This document shows, one piece after another, positions 37,915-45,474 of a stretch of DNA of 64,000 nucleotides. Made by a program: the position numbers and the translations under genes. Origin of the DNA: Treponema sp. Marseille-Q3903 (GTDB lineage Bacteria; Spirochaetota; Spirochaetia; Treponematales; Treponemataceae); the NCBI RefSeq assembly GCF_014334335.1, contig NZ_JACSEU010000001.1, positions 1,178,001 to 1,242,000 on the forward strand, given 5' to 3'. The number at the start of each line of letters is the position of its first letter. The first letter of the stretch is position 1. Under the pieces are notes generated by a model. The model saw only the letters and a program-made list of their open reading frames with translations, ran no database searches and was not told the origin of the DNA.

Positions 37915-37922
37915 CAAAAAAA

Positions 37923-37987
37923 TCAGCAGATGTCTGCAGTCAGACTGACAGAAGTTTGCAATCAATCTGTCAAAAAAAATCTGCTGA
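37923..37987. other. Nested inverted repeats (three-way-junction-like) upstream of hslO
   Basis: Outer arms TCAGCAGA (37923-37930) and TCTGCTGA (37980-37987) enclose a small hairpin GTCTG-CAGT-CAGAC (37932-37945) and a second stem TGACAGA/TCTGTCA (37946-37952 with 37966-37972). All arms are perfect. It lies between the thrS promoter and the hslO start. It may be a structured RNA, an operator cluster, or the remnant of a small RNA gene. Confidence 0.5.
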
Positions 37988-38015
37988 CGATCTTTCTTTT
38001 AGTTGTGATTTTGTT

Positions 38016-38021
38016 TATATT
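38016..38021 (+). promoter_or_regulatory. -10 box of hslO, leaderless layout
   Basis: TATATT lies seven bases before the ATG at 38029, and no ribosome site is present. No clear -35 is seen. It supports starting hslO here and not at the TTG 44 codons upstream. Confidence 0.45.
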
Positions 38022-38028
38022 AAGCATT

Positions 38029-38994
38029 ATGATTAAATCAGAATTAAACAGTGAGCTGCAGACTTATCTTGGTACTTTAGAAGATGATAAACTTCATATT
38101 TTTACAATGGCTGACGGTCGCCTTCGTGGCGCATTATTTCACGGCACTCGTTTTGTAAACAGGATGAGGGCACAGCATAAACTCGGCATTCTTGAAACTT
38201 ATATTTTGGGGCAGGCGAGCTTGTGCGGCGCTCTTACAATTCCAATGATGAAAGACCTAGAGCACAATGTTATCCGTTTTGAAGGAACCGGTTCTGCAGA
38301 AGGATATTCCGTAGAGGCAGATTCAACCGGCTACGTGCGCGGATATATCTACAACAGAAATATCCCTGTATTAAAACCTCTTGAAAACTGGGATTTAAAG
38401 CCTTTTCTCGGCGCCGGAAATCTGACGTTTTCTCGCATTCATAAAGATGATAAATTTCCGCAAAGCTCTACCGTCGATGTAGATGGAAAAGATATTGCAG
38501 CTGATTTCGCTTCATATTTCCTGCAATCAGAACAGATAAACACAGCATTTCAGGCGAGCATAAAATTCGACAGAGATGGGGCTGTGATTGGAGCCGGCGC
38601 AATGTATCTTCAAGTTATGCCAAAAACCGGTGGAACTGCAAAATTGGGAGCACAGGTAGACAGCCACGTACAGGAAAGCGATTATGAAGAGGAAATCCTT
38701 TTAAAAGCTGAAAATGCTTTCAGAGCATGTCCAAGTCTCGGGCTTTTATACAGCGAAAAAAAAGTGACATCTGCCGACATAATAATAGGAATGTTCCGTG
38801 AATTTAATCCGGAAATCACATTAGAGCGCGATATAAGATGGGACTGCCCTTGCAACAAAGATTATTTCATCAGCTATCTCAAAAATTTACCGAAATCTCA
38901 AATCGAAGACTTCAAAAAAAATGGACCGGATCCATTGGAAATAACGTGCCGCAACTGTGGCAGCGTTTACGAAATTCCTGTCTCTGAAATTTAA
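38029..38994 (+). CDS. hslO: Hsp33 redox-regulated chaperone
   Basis: Cytoplasmic holdase activated by oxidation. From the ATG at 38029 it has 321 residues, near the usual 290. It shows the N-terminal domain (TMADGRLRGALFHGT, LGQASLCGALT) and the C-terminal zinc switch with four cysteines, C273-x-C275 and C307-x-x-C310. The frame continues upstream to a TTG at 37897, but that extension would be a hydrophobic stretch unlike Hsp33, and it runs through the thrS promoter and the nested repeats; I treat it as non-coding. Confidence 0.9.
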   Translation: MIKSELNSELQTYLGTLEDDKLHIFTMADGRLRGALFHGTRFVNRMRAQHKLGILETYILGQASLCGALTIPMMKDLEHNVIRFEGTGSAEGYSVEADSTGYVRGYIYNRNIPVLKPLENWDLKPFLGAGNLTFSRIHKDDKFPQSSTVDVDGKDIAADFASYFLQSEQINTAFQASIKFDRDGAVIGAGAMYLQVMPKTGGTAKLGAQVDSHVQESDYEEEILLKAENAFRACPSLGLLYSEKKVTSADIIIGMFREFNPEITLERDIRWDCPCNKDYFISYLKNLPKSQIEDFKKNGPDPLEITCRNCGSVYEIPVSEI

Positions 38995-39088
38995 TTTATT
39001 GATTTTTGCATGTTTATACTGCTTTTACAGCGCTGCTGCGAACTCATTTATCTTTATGATTTAATTTTATCGCAGATTCGAATAACAG

Positions 39089-39117
39089 TTGACTAATGAA
39101 AATTTTATGATTATATT
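39089..39117 (+). promoter_or_regulatory. Promoter of ssrA
   Basis: TTGACT and TATATT with a 17-base spacer, ending 13 bases before the first tmRNA base. Confidence 0.75.
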
Positions 39118-39130
39118 TACTAGTGGTAAT

Positions 39131-39511
39131 GGGGGTGTCCCGGTTTCGACGGAATTGGGAAATCTTGTATTGCAGGTGAGGGTGAAGGTCCTCTAAACTG
39201 ACGAAAAAATAACTGCAATTTTCGCAAGAAAAGAAGAAGAAGCTGAAGAAGCTTCTTTCGAAGCAGAAGCACTCGCTGCGTAAGCAGCTGTGCAGGAACT
39301 CAACCGACTCTGTTCCGCGTTGGATGATGTTCTTTCACTTTTCGGGACTCGCTTGCTATTGTGTCCGGTCTTTAGCAGGGACTTTTAATCGGAATACGGA
39401 GACGACGCTTGTTATGCTGCTACCGTCTCTCGACAAATACCTCGCATAACTAAACTTGTAGATGTACCTGGTTTACTTTTTCGGACGGGAGTTCAATTCT
39501 CCCCACCTCCA
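39131..39511 (+). ncRNA. ssrA: Transfer-messenger RNA (tmRNA)
   Basis: Rescues stalled ribosomes and tags the incomplete peptides. The 5' end GGGGGTG pairs with CACCTCC at the 3' end, followed by discriminator A; the T-arm GTTCAATTC is intact and CCA is not encoded. The tag frame opens at GCA (39215) just after ATAACT and closes at TAA (39281), giving 22 codons: AIFARKEEE, then AEEASFEAE, then ALAA. The ALAA ending is the usual protease signal. The tag is longer and more acidic than the 12-13 residues I recall for T. pallidum and T. denticola, whose resume context (ATAACT before GCN) matches. Confidence 0.96.
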
Positions 39512-39525
39512 ACATTGCGTTAAAC

Positions 39526-39559
39526 AAAAAGAACTCGGACAAAACCGAGTTCTTTTTTT
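39526..39559. terminator. Bidirectional terminator of ssrA and the rsb-like operon
   Basis: AAAAAGAACTCGG and CCGAGTTCTTTTT arms around a six-base loop, followed by a T run on the plus strand and a T-rich tract on the minus strand. It ends ssrA from one side and the six-gene minus-strand operon from the other. Confidence 0.85.
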
Positions 39560-39576
39560 ATTCATAAATAAATTAG

Positions 39577-40131
39577 TTATTCGCCGTCGTTGTTTGCGTT
39601 GTGAAATTTCTGCTGGAATTTTTTCAACATAGCAACAGCATTTCGTTTTGCATTGTAAACAAATCCACCGTTCCAGTATTCCAGAGCAGCGAACAAAGCG
39701 TTTCCGCCGTCTTGACTGTCAGATTCTTTTGTACGGAATGACACATAATTAGCTAATTCCATAAAGTCATTTTTGTGAAGGCATTCGAGACGTTTTCTAT
39801 TGAATTCGTTCCATTTTTCAAGTTCTTTAAATCCTTCACCTTCGTCTTGTACTATGATATGTGCGTGAGTAGGGCTGAATGAATACCATACAGTAACCTT
39901 TTTGTTGATATCACAGTGATTTCCGTGTTTTACAGCATTTTTTATAACTTCGCTAATCTGCTGTTCAAGAAGGTTTAATTCCTTAATTTCTGTCGGTGCC
40001 GACTGAACAATAAGCAATGTGAAATAACGAATTTGTCTGAAGTCAGAAGGAAATTCCTTCTTAAGCATATTTGTTTTGTCAAATAATGGATCATTTTCAT
40101 CCGATCTAAGTTCTTTTATTTCCTGAACCAT
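39577..40131 (-). CDS. HATPase-type serine kinase / anti-sigma-like protein
   Basis: 184 residues with a GHKL ATPase fold of the RsbW/SpoIIAB group: N-box EQQISEVIKNAVKHGN near 57-72 and G1-like VQDEGEGFKELEKW near 94-107. Such proteins phosphorylate a STAS partner or bind a sigma factor or other target. The STAS gene and a SpoIIE phosphatase gene lie just upstream, completing a partner-switching trio. The C-terminal tail (residues 120-184) is longer than in RsbW. No sigma factor gene is adjacent, so the final target is unknown. Confidence 0.85.
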   Translation of the reverse strand: MVQEIKELRSDENDPLFDKTNMLKKEFPSDFRQIRYFTLLIVQSAPTEIKELNLLEQQISEVIKNAVKHGNHCDINKKVTVWYSFSPTHAHIIVQDEGEGFKELEKWNEFNRKRLECLHKNDFMELANYVSFRTKESDSQDGGNALFAALEYWNGGFVYNAKRNAVAMLKKFQQKFHNANNDGE

Positions 40132-40180
40132 TTTTTAGTTCCTCCAAAAGCGTCAAATTATTAAATAAACTCTCTTTTTT

Positions 40181-40519
40181 TTATTCTTTTACCATAAGGA
40201 GAGCTTCTTCAATGCTGTTAGCGATAGGGAAGTACCCCATCAATTTTGTAAGCTCAATTACCTTTTTTACTGAACCGTGAATGTTTGCAATCGCAAGACT
40301 CAAATTCATTTTTTTAATTGTTGAGCAAATGTAGATAAGAGCACCGATTCCAGATGAGTCGATATAATCTACCTGTTCAAGATTGATAAGGAAATATTTT
40401 ACATTTTTTTCAAGCATTTTCATAACAAGTTCTTTCAACTTATATGAATTGTAAAGATCCATTTCACCTGTTACGTCTATAATGTAAACGTCTCCATTCT
40501 TGCGTATTTTAAGTTCCAT
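40181..40519 (-). CDS. STAS-domain anti-anti-sigma-like protein
   Basis: 112 residues, the usual size of SpoIIAA/RsbV. The phospho-acceptor motif is YIDSSGIGAL with Ser55/Ser56. In the standard model the unphosphorylated form captures the HATPase partner and frees its target. It lies between the HATPase and phosphatase genes. Confidence 0.93.
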   Translation of the reverse strand: MELKIRKNGDVYIIDVTGEMDLYNSYKLKELVMKMLEKNVKYFLINLEQVDYIDSSGIGALIYICSTIKKMNLSLAIANIHGSVKKVIELTKLMGYFPIANSIEEALLMVKE

Positions 40520-40540
40520 ACGAAGCTCCTTACTTGTTTA

Positions 40541-42214
40541 TTATTGAACTTTGACAATCAAAAGTGACTGATCATCATATTGTTGTGCTGTTCCACAGTA
40601 TCTCTTCAAATTATCTTTTACACGATTTGAAATATCTTTTGCGGATGCATTGCTATTTTTAATAATCACTTTTTTTAGATTTTCAAGTGAATATTGTACA
40701 CCATTTTCGTTGAGAGATTCAAGTAATCCGTCTGTACAAGTCACAATGATATCTCCGGGTGATAAATGAATAGTATCGCTTTTATAAACAGTGTCTTTAG
40801 TAACACCCATCGGCTCACTTGGAATTGAAATCTGTTTAACTGTTTTATCTGATGCACAGTAGTGGAAAACAGGATTATTTCCACATGTACAGATGTCAGC
40901 TTCTTTTGTGAGAGGATTATAATCTATCAGAGCAACACTTGCAAAATGGTCGATTTTTGAATTTTCAAGACAAATTCCTCTGTTTACCCAAGACATAACT
41001 GTTGATGCTGATTGTGCTGTATGAACAGCAAGGCGGAGAACTGCACGAATCATAATCATCACGATAAGCGAATTCATTCCTTTACCTGCAACATCTGCCA
41101 TTACAAATGAGATTTTGTCTTTCCTTGAAACTAGAATATCGTAATAATCTCCGCAGACATTTTCCATCTGGTTTGTAAAACATCCAATTGAGAGTCCGGG
41201 AATAACTGGAAATTTCTGAGGTAACATGTCTTTTTGATATTTAGAAGCTATGCTTCCTCCCTTGTGCAACTCTGTGTGTTCAGCATAATCAAGGAAGCTG
41301 TACAGAGGCTTCATAGAGGTTGAAATTGCATCTGCAAGAATTATTGCGCTGTCAAAATCGGCTTTTGTAAATTTTTCATTGCCGTAATTTCGTGAAAGTG
41401 CGATAAGTCCAATTACAGTATCAAACTGCTTTAGCTGCACAAAAATATAACTTCCGCATTTTAAGAATTCTTCCGGACCATTTTGAAAAACACGAGAATC
41501 TTTTACCGAGTCTTCAATTAAAACAGGCTGTCCGTCTGTGAAAATCTGACCGAAAATATTGTCTGTCAGAGGAAACTGCGCAAATTTAAGGTTTGTCTCA
41601 ACTCTTATAGGTTTGTGCGGCAAGTCTTCCGGCAATTTATATGGAGGTGGAAAATTTCCTTTAAATGATTTTACAGAGAGAGTGTTGTCGTAATCATCAG
41701 CGATGATGAAAATACAACCGTCCGCTTTTACCTTTTCCGTAACAAGATTATTACAATATTCAAGGAAGTTTTCCAGTGAGTTATTGCTTGAAAAAAATGT
41801 TGAAAGTTTAAATATCAAATCTTTATTGATGTTGAGAAGTCTCTTGTATTTTTCTTCAATTTGAGCGACTACTTCTTTATTTACCATATCGCTGTCGTGC
41901 GAAACATTGATTTCTGTCTGTTTTTTAGAAGCGCGTTTTTCTTCTCGTTTTTGAGGATTGTCGAATGCTTTTAATATTAAATAAGGAAGCAATAATACCT
42001 GTGCAATTATTATTGTAACTGCAAGGTAAAAATACTGTTTATTAAACAAACTATAAACAGCTCCTAAAGCGATAATTGCCGACATAAAAAAGAAAATAAA
42101 ACTGACTTTTGCGGTTTTTTTTATTCGAATGAATAAGAGAAAAATGAACAAAAGTACAGCAATGCCAGCAATTAAAATAAGTGGTACGTTTATAAATGAA
42201 TCAATATATGGCAA
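40541..42214 (-). CDS. Membrane SpoIIE-type PP2C phosphatase with GAF domain
   Basis: 557 residues. Three hydrophobic helices in the first 85 residues anchor it to the membrane; a charged linker follows, then a GAF-like sensor (about residues 135-300, CIFIIADDY...FVQLKQFDTVIGLIALS) and a SpoIIE/PP2C phosphatase domain (about 320-557) with the metal-binding Asp in FVMADVAGKGM, and CTDGLLESLNENG and YDDQSLLIV at the end. It would dephosphorylate the STAS protein encoded next, in response to an unknown signal, like RsbU/RsbP. Confidence 0.92.
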   Translation of the reverse strand: MPYIDSFINVPLILIAGIAVLLFIFLLFIRIKKTAKVSFIFFFMSAIIALGAVYSLFNKQYFYLAVTIIIAQVLLLPYLILKAFDNPQKREEKRASKKQTEINVSHDSDMVNKEVVAQIEEKYKRLLNINKDLIFKLSTFFSSNNSLENFLEYCNNLVTEKVKADGCIFIIADDYDNTLSVKSFKGNFPPPYKLPEDLPHKPIRVETNLKFAQFPLTDNIFGQIFTDGQPVLIEDSVKDSRVFQNGPEEFLKCGSYIFVQLKQFDTVIGLIALSRNYGNEKFTKADFDSAIILADAISTSMKPLYSFLDYAEHTELHKGGSIASKYQKDMLPQKFPVIPGLSIGCFTNQMENVCGDYYDILVSRKDKISFVMADVAGKGMNSLIVMIMIRAVLRLAVHTAQSASTVMSWVNRGICLENSKIDHFASVALIDYNPLTKEADICTCGNNPVFHYCASDKTVKQISIPSEPMGVTKDTVYKSDTIHLSPGDIIVTCTDGLLESLNENGVQYSLENLKKVIIKNSNASAKDISNRVKDNLKRYCGTAQQYDDQSLLIVKVQ

Positions 42215-42267
42215 CGTTGTTCTCCTAAGTTAAATAGATATTCTATTATCGGCATTATTAGCTAATT

Positions 42268-43236
42268 TTAACATTGAAATTTTTTGCCGTCAAGTTTTTG
42301 TTCTGTAGGAAAAGGATGTGAAGTTTCGATTGATTTCCTCAGAATGATGCATTTTATTCTGTTTAGAATTCGGCGTAGAAATGGAATTCTGTATTTTTTA
42401 TTGAAATCTGAAACAGCTTTGTCCATAGGAATATCATCACCGAATTTTTGTTTTAGATCATCCCAATAACGCACAGTCCATACGTAAAGGTCTCCTATAG
42501 TTCTGCGTGGAAAACGTCTCAACATGTGTTTTTTATTTATGATAGATGCAAGCGGCAAATAAACATTGTTAAACCATGAAAGAATTGCATCTTCCATAGA
42601 GATTTCAGTCTTTTCTTGACAGGACATGTAATATTTATGTGTCATGATGTGGTTGTAAATTACGTCGTATTGTCCTGGTGTTGAAAAATCAAGCACCCAA
42701 TAATCTGTGATATCGCCAAAACATGTCATGCTGTAAAATTCACGCTTTTCGTAATTGATAATTTGTTTAACTATATCTTTCAAATTTTTTGGACGACGAA
42801 GTTTTATTTCACTTTGGAGAGATACAACTTCTGCATCTATAAATTCTATTCCGCGTGCTTTTGCAACTGAAACACGGTGGTTTCCATCGCGCACAAAATA
42901 AAGTCCTGCAATTTCATATACTTTAATCGGTGGGAGTGTTATCGATTCTATTGCAGCTTGATCTACATGTTCCCATCTGTTTTTTAGATGTGTGTGCTTT
43001 GGAAAAAACTTGTTATCAAAATCATTGTAACGCCCTTCGCTTCCTACTATTTTATCGATAGGAATCTCTTTCATTCCGATGTAAGTCTCTGCGTTTGACT
43101 TAATCATCTGTTTTACATCGTTTAACGATATAAGAGATGCTTCTTCGGGTGAAAGCAAGTGCTGAATTGAGTTAAAAAAAGCTTTTGTATGTGCTTTGTA
43201 AAAATCATCTTCCGACTGAGCTAAAGTAAAATTCAT
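42268..43236 (-). CDS. ParB-like-domain protein of unknown role
   Basis: 322 residues. The centre has a ParB/sulfiredoxin-like block (IKVYEIAGLYFVRDGNHRVS, then VAKARG, near 101-130), similar to that of ParB N-terminal domains, which bind CTP or nucleic acid. The C-terminal part (FPRRTIGDLYVWTVRYWDDLKQKFG) is not recognised. It lacks the ParB helix-turn-helix, so a chromosome-partition role is unlikely. It is in the minus-strand operon with the partner-switching trio and the phosphoesterase, nine bases after the latter. Confidence 0.75.
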   Translation of the reverse strand: MNFTLAQSEDDFYKAHTKAFFNSIQHLLSPEEASLISLNDVKQMIKSNAETYIGMKEIPIDKIVGSEGRYNDFDNKFFPKHTHLKNRWEHVDQAAIESITLPPIKVYEIAGLYFVRDGNHRVSVAKARGIEFIDAEVVSLQSEIKLRRPKNLKDIVKQIINYEKREFYSMTCFGDITDYWVLDFSTPGQYDVIYNHIMTHKYYMSCQEKTEISMEDAILSWFNNVYLPLASIINKKHMLRRFPRRTIGDLYVWTVRYWDDLKQKFGDDIPMDKAVSDFNKKYRIPFLRRILNRIKCIILRKSIETSHPFPTEQKLDGKKFQC

Positions 43237-43245
43237 TTCCCATCC

Positions 43246-43956
43246 TTATCCTGAAGGTAATTCTATAACTGTATGTGCATAAGCGTTGACAATTGTTGTA
43301 TCAAAATATTTACCGATGCGTTCTTCGCGCACATCGTATAGATGGATGTGCCCGTGAACCATAAATGTCGGTTTAAATTTTTTAATGAACCAGTTATAGC
43401 ATTCAAAACCTTTATGGCAGGGATCTTCATGATCGTGAATGTGACGAGGAGAAGCGTGCGTCATGAAGATATCAAGATATCTGCCATATTTAATTTTATT
43501 TTTGATCAATTTTGGAATCATTTTTAATAATTTTAATTTCATTGCAAAATCCGTGTACTGATTTAAGCCGTGGTTGTATTCGATTGAACCTGAACACCCG
43601 GCTATCAAAAGCGGAGTCTTTTTTCCGGTTTTAGGGTCAATATACGATAAATCATGGTTTATAAAAGTTTTGAATCCAAGATATATTGCCCCGTGACCGG
43701 GAGAACATATTTCTCTGCTGTTAAAATTTTTTTCGTTTAGATTACAGCTTTTATTGTGAAAATAATGGAACTCATTGAGGTTGTGATTTCCGAAAATAAA
43801 GTAAGTCGGTTTATTAAAGACTGTTACTATAAAGTCAACGTAATCCATCGGTAAGTCGCCGGCACACAATATTAAATCAACATCAGAAAAAGTCTGCTTG
43901 ACATCCTGATTGTATATTAGAGGATCTACATAGTCAGATACACATAATATTTTCAT
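43246..43956 (-). CDS. Calcineurin-like metallophosphoesterase
   Basis: 236 residues with the motif order of the family: an N-terminal Asp in CVSDYVDP, CAGDLPMDY, FGNHNLNEF, THASPRHIHD and HGHIHLYD. The first motif, normally D-x-H, reads D-Y-V, so one metal-binding His is replaced. The substrate is unknown. Its ATG overlaps the preceding TPR gene stop by one base. Confidence 0.87.
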   Translation of the reverse strand: MKILCVSDYVDPLIYNQDVKQTFSDVDLILCAGDLPMDYVDFIVTVFNKPTYFIFGNHNLNEFHYFHNKSCNLNEKNFNSREICSPGHGAIYLGFKTFINHDLSYIDPKTGKKTPLLIAGCSGSIEYNHGLNQYTDFAMKLKLLKMIPKLIKNKIKYGRYLDIFMTHASPRHIHDHEDPCHKGFECYNWFIKKFKPTFMVHGHIHLYDVREERIGKYFDTTIVNAYAHTVIELPSG

Positions 43957-45314
43957 TATTTACCAGCTTTTGCCAAAAGAGCTTCCAGTTTTGCTTTTTC
44001 TATAAGTTCAACAGGTCTGTTTTCTGCAAATCTCTTTGCTGCTGAATGATAATCAGAGCTCGAGAACATATATGCTTTTACACTGTTTAATGTTTTCATT
44101 TCATCAAGACAGTTGTGTATTTCTTGTTCGGGAACAGGTTCGGGATCACGGTAAAAACGAATCATCATAACCTGTTTGCGTACTGCCATCCATGATTCGT
44201 CGCTTTTGTTGACACATGTAATCTGACAGCCCCATTTTTTTAGATCGCAGCTTAAAACCTGAAATCCGAGCCCTTTTATTGTCGCATTCTTGCAGATTTC
44301 TGCAAATTCGTCGTTGCTGCATGTCAGATAATCTTTTAGATAATCGTTTGATTGTAAATCTTTGTATTCGGAAATTTTTGCTGCCACATCGCGAAATCCT
44401 TTGTTTTTCTTGTAAATCGATTCCCACTGTTCAATCGCTTTGTCGATTTTGCGTGATTTTTCGTAACAACTTGCAAGAAAGTAACGAGCGTAAAGAGTTT
44501 CCGACTGGGTGTTTGTTTTGTCGAGTTCAATCGCTCTTAGAAAATCTACAATTGCGTTATCGAGCCGTCCAGCCATCATATAACATGAACCGTGTTCGAT
44601 GATTGCCTTTTGTTTATATTCTTGATCGCGCTGGGCTTTTTCGAACGCCTTTATCGCACCCGGCAAATCTTTTGCATCTTTGTAAATCTTTCCAAGATAA
44701 TAATATGAAGAATAAGTTTCCGGACTCAACCTTATAGCAGTGTCGATTTCTTTTTTTGCATCGTTGAAATTCTTTGCGCGATAAAGCATAAGTCCGATTT
44801 CGGCATGCGCTTTTGCGTGCTTTTTATCGAGCATTGCACATTTTTTCATAAATCCCAAAGCGATGTCATATCTGTTCTGCATTTCATAGAGCCGTCCAAC
44901 CTGATAGAAGTTTTCAGCATTTCGCGGATCGAGTTTTGTCAGAAGAAGATAATTTTTTAGAGCTTCATTTTGATTGTTGTATTTTAATAAAATCTGAGAA
45001 TACTCTGTGCGGAATGTAAGTTCATCGATTGAATCTCCAAAAAGAGCGTTGTCGTTGACAGTTTTGTATTCCATCACAGCGAGTTCGGTTCTGTTTTCTT
45101 TTAGATATGCTTTTCCAAGATAATAATGAGCAAGATAATTTTTAGGATCTTTTGAAATTATCTGCTTTGTAAGCTTTATTGCATTTGTAGTTTTTCCCTG
45201 CTTTAAGAGACGAGGAACTGCTTCGAGCCTTTTTGGAGATAGAAAACCTTTGAAAATGAAAAATATTAAAACTAAAACAACAACTGCAAAAATAGTAATT
45301 AAAACAAAAATCAC
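43956..45314 (-). CDS. Membrane-anchored TPR protein with C-terminal Mrr-like domain
   Basis: 452 residues starting at GTG with ribosome site AAGGA. An N-terminal membrane helix (FVLITIFAVVVLVLIFFIF) precedes about eight TPR repeats (residues 35-300). The last 120 residues (KGLGFQVLSCDLKKWGCQITC, then AVRKQVMMIRFYRD, and SSSDYHSAAKRFAENRPVELI) resemble the Mrr-like restriction endonuclease fold, but the catalytic acidic residue is not evident. It is first in the operon leading to the partner-switching trio. A nuclease activity is doubtful; a docking role is as likely. Confidence 0.78.
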   Translation of the reverse strand: MIFVLITIFAVVVLVLIFFIFKGFLSPKRLEAVPRLLKQGKTTNAIKLTKQIISKDPKNYLAHYYLGKAYLKENRTELAVMEYKTVNDNALFGDSIDELTFRTEYSQILLKYNNQNEALKNYLLLTKLDPRNAENFYQVGRLYEMQNRYDIALGFMKKCAMLDKKHAKAHAEIGLMLYRAKNFNDAKKEIDTAIRLSPETYSSYYYLGKIYKDAKDLPGAIKAFEKAQRDQEYKQKAIIEHGSCYMMAGRLDNAIVDFLRAIELDKTNTQSETLYARYFLASCYEKSRKIDKAIEQWESIYKKNKGFRDVAAKISEYKDLQSNDYLKDYLTCSNDEFAEICKNATIKGLGFQVLSCDLKKWGCQITCVNKSDESWMAVRKQVMMIRFYRDPEPVPEQEIHNCLDEMKTLNSVKAYMFSSSDYHSAAKRFAENRPVELIEKAKLEALLAKAGK

Positions 45315-45433
45315 AATATATTCCTTAAAATAAAAGCAAAATGTTACTATAATTTATTAAATACTGGAATTTCGTAAATCGTTAAAGCAGATTAAGTATT
45401 AACAAATTCACTCGATAATAAGAGTAGTAAATT

Positions 45434-45449
45434 TATGTCAATATGTCAA
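45434..45449 (+). repeat. Tandem octamer in divergent intergenic region
   Basis: TATGTCAA occurs twice in direct tandem. On the minus strand the same bases give two TTGACA -35-like boxes; the second is 15 bases from TATTAT and could serve the minus-strand TPR operon. It lies between two divergent TPR genes. Confidence 0.45.
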
Positions 45450-45461
45450 ACACGAAGGTTG

Positions 45462-45467
45462 TATAAA
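45462..45467 (+). promoter_or_regulatory. -10 box of TPR gene, leaderless layout
   Basis: TATAAA is followed by seven bases and the ATG. A weak AAAGG in the gap is too close for a normal ribosome site. Confidence 0.45.
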
Positions 45468-45474
45468 AGGTTAT

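Noticed and set aside
37897-38028. N-terminal extension of hslO with a hydrophobic segment
   Set aside because: It begins at TTG in the thrS promoter and runs through the inverted repeats; Hsp33 is cytoplasmic and the ATG at 38029 gives a normal protein with a -10 box before it.
38995-39088. Terminator of hslO in the gap before ssrA
   Set aside because: A short palindrome near 39031 (AGCGCT) lacks a T run and a stable stem.
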